From: JABGQS01 sp963674545
GTDB taxonomy: Bacteria; Bacillota; Clostridia; Christensenellales; SZUA-584
Assembly (NCBI GenBank): GCA_963674545.2
Contig: CAXXFB010000001.1
Location: 2,542,001-2,606,000, forward strand
DNA length: 64,000 bases
Reading direction: 5' to 3'
Of this stretch, positions 52,004 to 60,466 are shown piece by piece. Under the pieces are notes generated by a model. That model saw only the letters and a program-made list of their open reading frames with translations, had not been told where the DNA came from and ran no database searches. Every line of letters starts with the position of its first letter. The first letter of the stretch is position 1. Position numbers and translations under genes: made by a program.

Positions 52004-52459
52004 ATGGCAAACAAAACACATAGTTTAGCACATACAAAATGGATGTGTAAATATCACATAGTATTTACACCTAAGTATAGGCGCAAAGCAATATATAATC
52101 AATATAAAAGCAGTATGCGAGAGATATTGAGGCAACTATGCAGATACAAAGGTGTAGAGATATTGGAAGGACATCTAATGCTGGATCATATACATATGCT
52201 GGTGAGTATTCCGCCCAAAATAAGCGTATCAAGTTTTATGGGATATCTGAAGGGAAAGAGTGCACTGATGATGTTTGATAAGCATGCAAACTTAAAGTAT
52301 AAATTTGGCAACAGGCATTTTTGGGCAGAAGGATATTATGTTAGTACAGTAGGGTTAAATGAAGCAACAATAACAAAATATATCCAAGAGCAGGAGAAAC
52401 ACGACATAGCTTTAGATAAGCTGAGTGTAAAAGAGTATGAGAACCCTTTTAAGGGGTAG
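52004..52459 (+). CDS. tnpA: IS200-family Y1 transposase TnpA
   Basis: A 151-residue HUH single-strand transposase. The HUH metal motif is DHIHMLVSIPP (about residues 61-71), and the catalytic Tyr is expected in the helix ATITKYIQEQEKHD near residue 127. The sequence KYHIVFTPKYRRK at the start, FMGYLKGKSALMMF and FWAEGYYVSTVG are family hallmarks. It looks full length and intact, so the element may still be mobile. AAAGGTGAC precedes the ATG. Confidence 0.95.
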   Translation: MANKTHSLAHTKWMCKYHIVFTPKYRRKAIYNQYKSSMREILRQLCRYKGVEILEGHLMLDHIHMLVSIPPKISVSSFMGYLKGKSALMMFDKHANLKYKFGNRHFWAEGYYVSTVGLNEATITKYIQEQEKHDIALDKLSVKEYENPFKG

Positions 52460-52612
52460 CTGGTAGTACAAATACTCCTTTAGGAGTGGCAAAAGAGGCA
52501 ACGGCAGTGGAGGCTTGAACAAAGTGAAAGCCAGCGTCTTTAGGCGCTGGCCGGTAACATGCCCTTATAGGGCTTGTGCATGACCACCCGTTTTACGGGT
52601 GGTCATGACTAT
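52460..52612 (+). ncRNA. Possible structured RNA in the IS200 3' region
   Basis: Downstream of tnpA about 150 bp contain four consecutive stable hairpins, including 12-bp and 6-bp perfect stems. They include the right-end recognition hairpin. Whether they are only DNA transposition signals or also a transcribed RNA cannot be told from sequence. Confidence 0.3.
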
Positions 52613-52616
52613 AGTG

Positions 52617-53810
52617 TTATTGCAGCAGGCTGTCGCCGTTGACTTTATCAAACAGGTGAACCATTTTGCCGGCGAAAGAGATATTAATGCTTTTGCCGTA
52701 TGCAAAGTTTTCGGTATGGTTGCCCTTTATCTTCATCGTAGGAACGATAACTACGACATCCTGGTCTTTGACTTTTACATGAAGGTTAATTGAGCTTCCC
52801 ATCATCTCTGAAACGTCAATCGTGGCGGTTATATGTGCTTCGCTTGCATCATCCGTAACTATAATATGTTCCGGACGCACGCCGAGAGTCACATCCTGAG
52901 CCTGAGTTTTGTTTGCTTCAAGTGCTCTTTGGCTTTCTTCAGGCAGGTCAATCTTCATGCCTTCGATAACCGTATAATATTTCCCGCCGGACTTTTCAAG
53001 CTTTGCATCAAAGAAGTTCATCTGGGGCGTACCTATGAATCCTGCGACAAACATGTTCGCCGGACAGTCAAACACCTCTTCCGGAGTTCCGATCTGCTGT
53101 ATGAAGCCGTCCTTCATTATTACTATTCTGTCGCCCAGCGTCATAGCTTCTGTCTGGTCGTGGGTAACATATATAAACGTTGTGCTGATGCGCTGTCTTA
53201 GCTTCAATATCTCGGCACGCATCTGGTTTCTCAGTTTAGCGTCAAGGTTGGAAAGAGGCTCGTCCATAAGGAACACCTGAGGGTTACGAACTATGGCGCG
53301 TCCTATGGCAACACGCTGTCTCTGTCCTCCTGAAAGCGCTTTTGGCTTTCTTTCAAGAAGCTCCGTTATATCAAGAATCTCTGCAGCTTCTTTAACTTTC
53401 TTGTCTATGACATCTTTTTTCTCTTTACGCAGTTTAAGCGCAAAAGCAAGGTTGCCATAAACAGTCATGTGCGGATAAAGCGCATAGTTCTGGAAGACCA
53501 TTGCGATGTCCCTGTTTTTAGGATCAATGTCGTTAACAAGCCTGTCACCGATGTAAAGCTCGCCCTCGGTTATCTCTTCAAGCCCTGCGACCATTCGCAG
53601 AGTTGTTGATTTTCCGCATCCGGACGGTCCTACAAGAACGACGAATTCTTTGTCTTTGATTTCGAGACAAAACTCCTGAACGGCTACAACGCCTTTTTCG
53701 GTTTTCTCAAGATCCGGCTTCTCATCATCAGTCGCTGCTGGTTTCTGCGCTTTGTGTTTCCCTACATGGGGGTATACCTTCTTGATGTTCTTGAATGTTA
53801 CTTTTGCCAT
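52617..53810 (-). CDS. Carbohydrate ABC transporter ATP-binding protein (UgpC/MsmX type)
   Basis: Energises CUT1-type sugar importers, often shared by several systems. Of 397 residues, the ABC domain has Walker A VGPSGCGKSTTLR (about 58-70), Q-loop FQNYALYPH, signature ALSGGQRQRVAIGRA, Walker B VFLMDEPLSNLD and H-loop VTHDQTEA. The C-terminal OB-type regulatory (TOBE) domain begins near 280. An insert of about 25 polar residues follows KKVYPHV near residue 15, as seen in other clostridial members. It lies on the opposite strand to the permease genes at 57511 but is the likely ATPase for them. Confidence 0.94.
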   Translation of the reverse strand: MAKVTFKNIKKVYPHVGKHKAQKPAATDDEKPDLEKTEKGVVAVQEFCLEIKDKEFVVLVGPSGCGKSTTLRMVAGLEEITEGELYIGDRLVNDIDPKNRDIAMVFQNYALYPHMTVYGNLAFALKLRKEKKDVIDKKVKEAAEILDITELLERKPKALSGGQRQRVAIGRAIVRNPQVFLMDEPLSNLDAKLRNQMRAEILKLRQRISTTFIYVTHDQTEAMTLGDRIVIMKDGFIQQIGTPEEVFDCPANMFVAGFIGTPQMNFFDAKLEKSGGKYYTVIEGMKIDLPEESQRALEANKTQAQDVTLGVRPEHIIVTDDASEAHITATIDVSEMMGSSINLHVKVKDQDVVVIVPTMKIKGNHTENFAYGKSINISFAGKMVHLFDKVNGDSLLQ

Positions 53811-53975
53811 TTCTTATTGACTTTAACGCCGCTGCCTTCGCAATCCGACGCCTCGCCGCCATGCGCATACGTCATGGCCGCATTACAGCAGGTCTCCACA
53901 CTACTGCACCGCAAGTCAGGCGGGTATTCCTCCTTTTTTTATAGCTGTCATCATGTCAATTTTGTGGAGTTGACA
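53811..53975 (-). promoter_or_regulatory. GC-rich leader and inverted repeat upstream of the UgpC-type gene
   Basis: The 204-bp gap holds a GC-rich block (53828-53935), unlike the AT-rich gaps elsewhere. A hairpin GCCATG/CATGGC (53858-53863 with 53873-53878) is inside it. On the minus strand AAAGGAGG (about 53940) looks like a ribosome site with no correctly placed start codon. Further up, TGTCAA/TTGACA (53954-53959 and 53970-53975) form an inverted repeat suited to an operator. Structured leader, relic gene, or small RNA are all possible. Confidence 0.4.
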
Positions 53976-54014
53976 CAAGACGGCCATTTTTGAAATATAA
54001 ATCCGAAAAGTTAT

Positions 54015-54692
54015 CTATTCCTCTTCGGCCAAAAGTATCTTTTCTTCAAGCGCCGGTTTAATGATGCAGCTGCTGATTAGTGAAGTGAAAGCTGGTATCA
54101 ATATCAGGAAAACTGCTATAGTATACGGAAAAAACAAAGCGCATATAACAGTTATAGCAAGCGGCATAATTACAATGTAGAAATCACGCTTTGGCTGCGA
54201 AAGCGTAAGCAGCAATGCATTTTTTATATTTGTTCCCACCGGCAAGTCGACCGATACAAAAAGCGCTATGGCGTATGTGAAAACAAGATAAATGAATATA
54301 CAGGCTATTACGCAAAGCGCAAGTATCACATATCCGCCAAGATCCAGTGTCTCGTTCGAAAGAAGAATATAAATCACTATGCCCAGTAAAACAGAAATAG
54401 CTGTTCCTATAGAAAAAAAGGGCAGCACCTTAAAAAAAGAACTCTTGAATTCCGCCCAGTATTCTCTTTTTATATTGCACTCTCCGTCCAGCGTCAGTTT
54501 CATAAGTACACGGTTAAGAGCACATATAGCAGCAGGCGCTGTTATGACCGGAGCACAAAGCAATATCGTTAACAGATTGAGCCCAAACAGCGTCCATCCG
54601 TAGGAGATGAAGATACCGGCAAAAAGCTTGAAGCCGTATTCATTCATCGGTGCTAATATGCCGTTGCGCAAAGTTACGAACGGCGACTTCAT
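54015..54692 (-). CDS. YesL-like membrane protein (DUF624)
   Basis: A 225-residue membrane protein with about five hydrophobic segments and the family start MKSPFVTLRNGILAPMNEYGFKL, then LLTILLCAPVITAPAAICAL and an RDFYIVIMP stretch. Relatives accompany sugar ABC importers in Firmicutes; their biochemical role is not known. The ATG overlaps the DeoR regulator stop by 4 bp (ATGA), so the two are coupled. This supports its belonging to the island's control or uptake apparatus. Confidence 0.85.
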   Translation of the reverse strand: MKSPFVTLRNGILAPMNEYGFKLFAGIFISYGWTLFGLNLLTILLCAPVITAPAAICALNRVLMKLTLDGECNIKREYWAEFKSSFFKVLPFFSIGTAISVLLGIVIYILLSNETLDLGGYVILALCVIACIFIYLVFTYAIALFVSVDLPVGTNIKNALLLTLSQPKRDFYIVIMPLAITVICALFFPYTIAVFLILIPAFTSLISSCIIKPALEEKILLAEEE

Positions 54693-55510
54693 GCGAAAGC
54701 GCCTTTCTTTATATATTCATCGTTAGCTGATTCCGGATAATATATCTTTATATAGGGGGCCTCCAACGACTCGATAAGGCTCTTTGAAGGCTGCGAATCT
54801 GTTACTATGCCGGTCACGTCCGAAAGGCTTGCATACGATATAAACGAATTTTTACCGAACTTTGAGCGGTCTATGAGTATATAAGCCTTGTCAGAACGCT
54901 GCATTACGGATTTATTGAGCTGTGATATCTCGACTTCGGTAGAGGTAACCGCCATAGAGTTTGAAACCCCGTCCGCTCCAAGGAAACACTTTGTAAAGTG
55001 GAAAGACTGCAGATAAGATTCTGTCAGTATCCCGCTGAAATCACGCCTTGATCCGTTGTACATTCCGCCGATGAGAACAACACGGCAGGAAATACTGGGT
55101 GTCAATACGAGTACGTTCGCAATCGAATTGGTCACTATAGTAATGTTGTTTATTTCGTGTTTGCTTATCCGCTCGTCGAGAGAGAGCGACATATTGAATA
55201 CAGTTGTTCCGCAGTCGAGGTATATAATATCGCCTTCTTCTACTATAGAAGCAGCTTGCTTGCCGATTATCTTTTTCTCCTGTGCAGCTTCCTTGTTATG
55301 TGTCTCGAAGCTGTATTCGGGTATGGTGCGTGGAAGTATTATACCGCCGTAATTGCGTACAATCTTACCTTTGTTTTCCATATTAACAAAGATTCTTCTT
55401 ACCGTGGCTTCAGAAACGTCAAGAGCTTCAACGACTTCGGCCGTCGAAAGCCGTCCGGTTGCAAGGAGCATCTTCATAATGTAATTTTCACGATCAATCA
55501 GCTTGCTCAT
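54689..55510 (-). CDS. DeoR/GlpR family transcriptional regulator
   Basis: A 273-residue regulator. The N-terminal helix-turn-helix is GRLSTAEVVEALDVSEATVRRIFVNMENKGKI-like (about residues 17-48), and the effector domain has IYLDCGTTVFNM, VTNSIANV, LIGGMYNGSRRDFSG and FLGADGVS, typical of sugar-phosphate sensing DeoR proteins. It is divergent from the import/catabolic operon and probably represses it, with a phosphorylated sugar as inducer (family knowledge). AGAGGAA precedes the ATG. One CAAAATAG octamer lies in its own promoter. Confidence 0.93.
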   Translation of the reverse strand: MSKLIDRENYIMKMLLATGRLSTAEVVEALDVSEATVRRIFVNMENKGKIVRNYGGIILPRTIPEYSFETHNKEAAQEKKIIGKQAASIVEEGDIIYLDCGTTVFNMSLSLDERISKHEINNITIVTNSIANVLVLTPSISCRVVLIGGMYNGSRRDFSGILTESYLQSFHFTKCFLGADGVSNSMAVTSTEVEISQLNKSVMQRSDKAYILIDRSKFGKNSFISYASLSDVTGIVTDSQPSKSLIESLEAPYIKIYYPESANDEYIKKGAFA

Positions 55511-55559
55511 AGGTTCCTCTTGAATGTGATAAAAGAGATTTTGAACTAAATATGCTAAT

Positions 55560-55588
55560 ATGATAAACTATTTTGCGTATACTGTCAA
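55560..55588 (-). promoter_or_regulatory. Promoter of the deoR-like gene with embedded octamer
   Basis: On the minus strand TTGACA (55588-55583), 17 bp, TATCAT (55565-55560). CAAAATAG (55575-55568) lies in the spacer, consistent with autoregulation. Confidence 0.72.
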
Positions 55589-55626
55589 TAAAAATGAGCA
55601 AAATAGATAAAAAAATGACTATTTTG
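55568..55626. promoter_or_regulatory. Candidate DeoR operators (three CAAAATAG octamers)
   Basis: The octamer occurs at 55568-55575 (as CTATTTTG), 55599-55606 (CAAAATAG) and 55619-55626 (CTATTTTG). The last two form an inverted pair with a 12-bp spacer, framed by TGAGCA (55595-55600) and TGCTCA (55633-55638) arms. They sit between the divergent promoters. Confidence 0.6.
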
Positions 55627-55656
55627 ATGGATATGCTCAAAAATACTAAAAAGTTA

Positions 55657-55686
55657 TTGACTATGGGTGTTTTTGTGAGCTATAAT
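55657..55686 (+). promoter_or_regulatory. Promoter of the ABC importer/catabolic operon
   Basis: TTGACT (55657-55662), 18 bp, TATAAT (55681-55686). It gives an untranslated leader of about 325 nt. A second TTGACA at 55733-55738 with a weak TAAAAA 17 bp on may provide a shorter transcript. Nothing else was recognised in this gap apart from the gene's ribosome site. Confidence 0.7.
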
Positions 55687-56017
55687 TAATGCAAAGTCAC
55701 AGATTAAAAGGTGACGACTCATTCAAAAAGTGTTGACAAGAATGCGATTTAACACTAAAAACAGTGGAATATACTACGTTTTAAATATAAAATTGGCTTT
55801 TTACAGCGAAAAGTGGCACGAAAAATCACGAGATGATTAGTTCAATCAAAATGTTTGTTAATAGAAGAACATACTGAAATCTTAATATCATAACGCGACA
55901 GGTTACTAAGGCGTACCGTCGTAAAGTTAATATAACTAAAACAATATAATAAACAATTTTCCGCAAAGCGGAGTTTATCGTCTCGATAAACAAAAATAAA
56001 AAATGGAGGAAAAGGAA

Positions 56018-57397
56018 ATGAAGAGATTATTGCTACTACTCTTGGTTCTTTGCATGGTCATTGCAGCATTTGCCGGATGTACTAAGGATGTTGTTGACGA
56101 CACTGCGGCAGATACGGCTGACGACACTGCGGATACTGCTGATACATCGGATGATACTGCAGATACTGCAGATACGTCGGACGACGTGCAGGACAAAGAA
56201 AAAGTTACCATCGAAGCGTTCATGGTTGGTAACGGCTGGGTAGATCAGTGGCCGGACATGAAAGCTAAGTTCGAAGCTGAATATCCGTGGATAGAGGTTA
56301 TCGAAGTTGGAACAGGCCCGGAAGAAGGGTTCCTTGCAAGCCGTATGGCTGCAAACGATATTCCTGATATCGTATCTGTAGACAACACACAGGTCAGCTA
56401 CGATGCAGTTGATGCCGGGCTGATCCAAGACCTTTCAGATCTGGAAGTAACACAGAATATTCCGCAAGCATATCTTGATGCATTTACACGTGACGGGAAG
56501 GTATTCGGCCTTACACAGGGCGCTGCATTTACGTGCCTTTATGTAAACATGGCCGCTCTGAATGAAGCTGGCTGGGATGCTCCTCCTGCTGACTTTGAAG
56601 AACTCGTACAGTGCTGCAAAGACATCGAAGCCAACACAGATTATGAGCCGCTGACAGTAGCTGGTGACAAAACAACGACTTGCTGGATGATATATGAAGG
56701 AATAATCGCAAACGAAGTTTGCCCAGAATGGGGACCGGGCGTCTATGAAGAGAGATTCAAGGCTGGCGATATTGACTTTAGCTCATATACGGATGCAACA
56801 GCTAAGTTTGCTGCAATAGCTCCTTACTTTGTTCCGGGAAGTGCGTCAAACACTGAAGACGACGTTACTGCTGCTATGACAGACGGCGTTGCTGCTATGG
56901 CTATTGCCGGTAACTGGACTGCTTCAGGAATGTGCGATGGCATTAACACTGCTGCCGGCAGCGACGATGCAGCAGCTGTAATCCTCGTTCCGTTCAATGA
57001 TCCGGGCGAGCAGGTGTGGATATCCATATCTCCTGAGACTGCATGGGGACTGTCTGCTGTAGACGAAGGCGAAGCTATAAATGAAGCTCGTGTATTATTC
57101 TTCAACTGGGTAATGCAGCCTGAGAACTTCAGTATAGTTCAGAACGCACGTGGAACGGTTCCTGTACTCACAACGCTTACAGAAGACCAGATCGTTCTTC
57201 CGGATGCTATCAAAGCAGTTGTAGGACCGATGAATGAAGCGCCGTTTGTACTGATGGGATTCAACCTTTGGACAGAAACGTTCAGAGATGCTGCCTGCAC
57301 AGCTATAAGAGACGTTATCGGTGGCAACAAGACTGCTGAAGAAGCTGTACAGATAATGACTGATACGCTCGCAACATCAAACAGAGCAACTGAATAA
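56018..57397 (+). CDS. Extracellular solute-binding lipoprotein (ABC importer, family 1)
   Basis: Captures the substrate outside the membrane. I start at ATG 56018 (459 residues), 8 bp after GGAGG at 56005-56009; the frame opens at 56003. Residues 1-21 are a lipoprotein signal ending FAGC (lipobox Cys21). It is followed by a repetitive Asp/Thr/Ala linker (residues 28-56, encoded by near-tandem repeats of GATACTGC type). The mature domain has the family 1 fold (FMVGNGWVDQWPDMKAKFEAE, DIPDIVSVDN, GKVFGLTQGAAF, GVAAMAIAGNWTASG). It is the first gene of the operon; the ligand is not known. Confidence 0.93.
   Translation: MKRLLLLLLVLCMVIAAFAGCTKDVVDDTAADTADDTADTADTSDDTADTADTSDDVQDKEKVTIEAFMVGNGWVDQWPDMKAKFEAEYPWIEVIEVGTGPEEGFLASRMAANDIPDIVSVDNTQVSYDAVDAGLIQDLSDLEVTQNIPQAYLDAFTRDGKVFGLTQGAAFTCLYVNMAALNEAGWDAPPADFEELVQCCKDIEANTDYEPLTVAGDKTTTCWMIYEGIIANEVCPEWGPGVYEERFKAGDIDFSSYTDATAKFAAIAPYFVPGSASNTEDDVTAAMTDGVAAMAIAGNWTASGMCDGINTAAGSDDAAAVILVPFNDPGEQVWISISPETAWGLSAVDEGEAINEARVLFFNWVMQPENFSIVQNARGTVPVLTTLTEDQIVLPDAIKAVVGPMNEAPFVLMGFNLWTETFRDAACTAIRDVIGGNKTAEEAVQIMTDTLATSNRATE
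56099..56188 (+). repeat. Low-complexity coding repeat (Asp/Thr/Ala linker)
   Basis: About 90 bp of imperfect repeats encoding D-T-A-D / D-T-S-D units directly after the lipidated Cys. It probably forms a flexible, strongly acidic tether. Such repeats can change length by slippage. Confidence 0.7.
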
Positions 57398-57411
57398 TTA
57401 AACATGAATCG

Positions 57412-57445
57412 TTACTAGAGGGGAGCGTAATGCTCCCCTTAGTAA
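57412..57445 (+). promoter_or_regulatory. Intercistronic hairpin between binding-protein and permease genes
   Basis: TTACT, then GAGGGGAGC, loop GTAAT, GCTCCCCTT, AGTAA: a stem of about 14 bp with one bulge and no T-run. Hairpins in this position protect and raise binding-protein mRNA relative to permease mRNA in known malE-malF type operons; here that is inference. Confidence 0.65.
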
Positions 57446-57510
57446 TAATATAAAAAGTTTTTATCACAGAGAACCGTTCGTAAGCAAGTAAATTCGAGGG
57501 AGAGTTTCCT

Positions 57511-58440
57511 ATGGAACAAATAGCAGGAACAGTAAAGAAGCACAGAACTAAATTTGAAACAAAACGTACTCTGACAGGAATGCTGTTTTTATTGCCGTGT
57601 ACGATTCTGGTTATAATGTTCATAGTAGTTCCGGTCATCAACGTTGTAATATATAGCTTTAATGAAGCAAGCCTTGCCGATGCGTCAGACTTAACATTTG
57701 TAGGCCTGGATAATTACAAAGCCGTTCCGCAAACAGAAGGTTTCAATGAAATGATCACTGCCACAATAGTATTTGCAATTGGTGTTACCATTCTGACAGT
57801 CGGTGTAGCATTTATTGTCGCTCTGGCGCTTGACAAGAGGGGCAAAGGATATATCAACCGGGGCTTTATGAGGGCACTGTGGTTTTTTCCGGCACTGCTT
57901 AGTGCACTTATCGTCGGAATACTGTGGCGTATAATGTACCATTATACAAATGGTGTTATAAACAAGACTCTGGTGTCTTTCGGAGCCGAGAGGGTCAATT
58001 GGCTGGAGACACCTTGGCTGACGAATTTAGCAGTTATAATTGCTGCGGTATGGCTGCTAATGGGATTGTGTATCGTTATATTCTTAGCCGGTCTCCAAAG
58101 CATACCAAATGAGCTTTATGAAGCTGCACGTATTGACGGAGCAAGCAAACGGCAGATACGGAGAAACATAACAATACCCATGATGGCGCCCGCTATCACT
58201 ATAAACGTGCTTACAACTTCAATAGCGGCTTTTAAAATGTATGAGCTGCCATGGTTTATTTCACTGGGTCTTCCCGGATATTCTACGAGGCTGCTGACAC
58301 AACGAATATATTTTTATGGATTTGAAGCGACCAACCTTATGGGTATAGGTGCGGCTTTGTCTGTTATATTGATTATAGTCATAACACTGATTTCGCTTGT
58401 TCAGTTGTTCGTACTACGTAGAAGGGAGAACATTTACTGA
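57511..58440 (+). CDS. Sugar ABC transporter permease (MalF/UgpA-like)
   Basis: A membrane subunit of 309 residues with six helices. A basic cytoplasmic start (KKHRTKFETKRTLTG) precedes TM1. The EAA loop that contacts the ATPase is ELYEAARIDGASKRQIRRNITIPMM near residue 205-228. It pairs with the MalG-like permease, whose ATG overlaps this stop by one base (TGATG). The ribosome site is GAGGGAGAG. Confidence 0.94.
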   Translation: MEQIAGTVKKHRTKFETKRTLTGMLFLLPCTILVIMFIVVPVINVVIYSFNEASLADASDLTFVGLDNYKAVPQTEGFNEMITATIVFAIGVTILTVGVAFIVALALDKRGKGYINRGFMRALWFFPALLSALIVGILWRIMYHYTNGVINKTLVSFGAERVNWLETPWLTNLAVIIAAVWLLMGLCIVIFLAGLQSIPNELYEAARIDGASKRQIRRNITIPMMAPAITINVLTTSIAAFKMYELPWFISLGLPGYSTRLLTQRIYFYGFEATNLMGIGAALSVILIIVITLISLVQLFVLRRRENIY

Positions 58441-59336
58441 TGCAAAAAGGTAAAGTTAAAAACATAGATACAAACACAGGAAAAAGAAGAAGAAGAAAGA
58501 CCAGCAGAGAAGGAAGCCTAATAGGAAAGGTCATAGGTGAAGTTATATTGGCGATAAGCACGGTAATCGTGTGGATACCGATATATTACTTTATCATAGG
58601 CGCATTCAAAGAACGTACTGATATAGTAAAGTTTCCGCTGAAAATGACATTTGAAACTATGTCCTTTAACAATATCGTTGAAACAGTGGAAAAAATGGAC
58701 TTTTTCAATGCACTTAAAAACACAGGTCTTATAACAGTAGGCGGTCTTATACTTGTCATATTGTTTGGATCGATCGCCGGTTTCGCACTGGCAAGGATAA
58801 ACAGAAAAGGCTTTAGGATATATTATGGCGCGCTCATTGCACTGATGGTCGTTCCCTTTATAGGCGTTTTGATTTCGCTTATAAGACTTACTGTTACACT
58901 TCATCTTTATAACACGCTTTGGGCCGGCATACTCATACAGGCGGCATGGAACCTTCCGTTTGCTGTGTTCCTGTATACTGGATTTATAAGGGCGTTGCCC
59001 AAAGAACTGGAGGAAGCGGCATATGTAGACGGGTGTTCTATGTTCAGGGTCTACTTCAACATATTCCTGCCGCTGCTTGCTCCCGTTACGGCGACGTGCG
59101 CCATACGTACAGGCATAGGCATCTGGAACGACTATCTGTTAAGTTTAACGGTGTTGAACGATTCGTATACTCCGACCCTGATGGTTGCCGTCCAAAGTTT
59201 CTTTGGAGACAGAAACAGCGAATACGGTCTTGCGTTTGCGGGTATACTTCTTGCAGCCCTGCCTATCATGATAATGTTTATATTCCTGCAGAAATATTTC
59301 ATCAAAGGACTTGCTGCAGGCGCAGTAAAAGGATAA
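58440..59336 (+). CDS. Sugar ABC transporter permease (MalG/UgpE-like)
   Basis: The second membrane subunit, 298 residues, six helices, with a long Lys/Arg-rich cytoplasmic start (residues 1-30). The EAA loop is LEEAAYVDGCSMFRVYFNIFLPLLAP near 195-220. Translation is coupled to the upstream permease. The amidohydrolase gene follows after 27 bp. Confidence 0.94.
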   Translation: MQKGKVKNIDTNTGKRRRRKTSREGSLIGKVIGEVILAISTVIVWIPIYYFIIGAFKERTDIVKFPLKMTFETMSFNNIVETVEKMDFFNALKNTGLITVGGLILVILFGSIAGFALARINRKGFRIYYGALIALMVVPFIGVLISLIRLTVTLHLYNTLWAGILIQAAWNLPFAVFLYTGFIRALPKELEEAAYVDGCSMFRVYFNIFLPLLAPVTATCAIRTGIGIWNDYLLSLTVLNDSYTPTLMVAVQSFFGDRNSEYGLAFAGILLAALPIMIMFIFLQKYFIKGLAAGAVKG

Positions 59337-59363
59337 AAGCACAGCTTTTGGAGGAAAAACTAA

Positions 59364-60440
59364 ATGAGCTTGTTTACAGTTACGGACGTTGACAAAAGAG
59401 TTTATGAAGAACAGTTAAAAGATTTTTTACCGGATAAGATGATAGATATTCATACGCATATCTGGAGACTTAGTGACCATAGGCTAGACCCTGAAGCGGT
59501 AAAAAAAAGAAGGGCAGTCAAATGGCCGGCGCTAGTCGCCGCAGACAACAGCGTTGAGGATCTTATCGAGACCTACCAGCTGATGTTTCCCGGCAAAGAA
59601 GTTACGCCGCTGATGTTCACGGGCGGTGCAGACGATTCTGAAAATATTGAGTACCTGAAAGCAAGGAACGATTATGTAAGCGAAAGCGCAGAGAAAACGG
59701 GCTTCCCGGCGCTGTATTTCTCTTCGCCGAGGCAGGGTGCGGAAGAGATAGAGAAAGAAGTATTGCAGGGTGGTTTTCTGGGGCTCAAGTCCTATCTCAC
59801 ATTTTCAGAGAGCTATCTGCCCGAAGCTGAGATAAGGATATTCGATTTTTTCCCGAAACATCAGTTAAAAGTGATAGATAAACTCGGCGGCATTATAATG
59901 CTGCATATACCACGACACGGCAGGCTGAAAGACCCGGTCAACCTTGCGCAGATACTGGAGATAAAGCAGCTGTTCCCCAATTTGAAGCTTATAATCGCCC
60001 ACATCGGGCGTGCATACCATAAAAACGACGTCGGCAACGCATTTGAAGTACTTTCGCAGGCTTCTGACTTACTGTACGATTTCTGTGCGAATACCAGCGA
60101 GTTCGCAATGACGAAGATGCTTGAATCTGCGGGCCCGCAGCATGTGATGTTTGGCAGCGATATGCCCATACTCCGAATGAGGATGCGCCGTATAGAGGAG
60201 AACAACACATACATAAACCTAATTCCGCCGGGGCTGTACGGAGACCCGAAGCAGGATTCGCATCTGCGTGAGGTCTCGAAGGAAGAGGGGGAAAAGCTGA
60301 CATTCTTTATGTACGAAGAGATACTGGCTTTTAAGCGTGCGGCTGCAAACGTAGGGCTTTCAAAGAAGGATGTCGAAGATGCCTTCTACAATAACGCACG
60401 AAAGATACTGAACGATGCCCGTGCAAGCATCTATAAATAG
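59364..60440 (+). CDS. Amidohydrolase family protein (amidohydrolase_2 type)
   Basis: A metal-dependent TIM-barrel hydrolase or decarboxylase of 358 residues. Metal and active-site motifs are MIDIHTHIW (H-x-H, residues 27-35), FLGLKSYLTF near 135, IIMLHIPRHG near 177, LIIAHIGRAY near 210, and MFGSDMPILR near 262 with the conserved Asp. Relatives include lactonases of sugar acids and aromatic-acid decarboxylases, so the reaction is open. In this operon a lactone or ester hydrolysis of the imported compound would fit. Confidence 0.85.
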   Translation: MSLFTVTDVDKRVYEEQLKDFLPDKMIDIHTHIWRLSDHRLDPEAVKKRRAVKWPALVAADNSVEDLIETYQLMFPGKEVTPLMFTGGADDSENIEYLKARNDYVSESAEKTGFPALYFSSPRQGAEEIEKEVLQGGFLGLKSYLTFSESYLPEAEIRIFDFFPKHQLKVIDKLGGIIMLHIPRHGRLKDPVNLAQILEIKQLFPNLKLIIAHIGRAYHKNDVGNAFEVLSQASDLLYDFCANTSEFAMTKMLESAGPQHVMFGSDMPILRMRMRRIEENNTYINLIPPGLYGDPKQDSHLREVSKEEGEKLTFFMYEEILAFKRAAANVGLSKKDVEDAFYNNARKILNDARASIYK

Positions 60441-60466
60441 GCTGTAAGCGGCCTGGGGGAGGAACT

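Larger units (their letters stand above)
51855..52612 (+). mobile_element. IS200-type element (IS200/IS605 family, tnpA only)
   Basis: A compact element with one Y1 transposase gene between hairpin-rich ends and no tnpB. Left-end hairpins are GCACGC/GCGTGC (51877-51891) and CCACCCGC/GCGGGTG (51902-51919). At the right end are CCAGCG/CGCTGG (52531-52550), GCCC/GGGC (52561-52573) and a perfect 12-bp hairpin with arms at 52579-52590 and 52596-52607. The arms ACCACCCG recur at both ends. Exact borders cannot be set by eye, since this family makes no target duplication. It sits between two convergent units, 5-10 bp past the ATPase stop. Confidence 0.85.

Noticed and set aside
53790..53876. Short minus-strand frame starting MTYAHGGEASD in the GC-rich leader
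   Set aside because: No ribosome site at proper distance and it runs into the ATPase start in another frame; better explained as structured leader.
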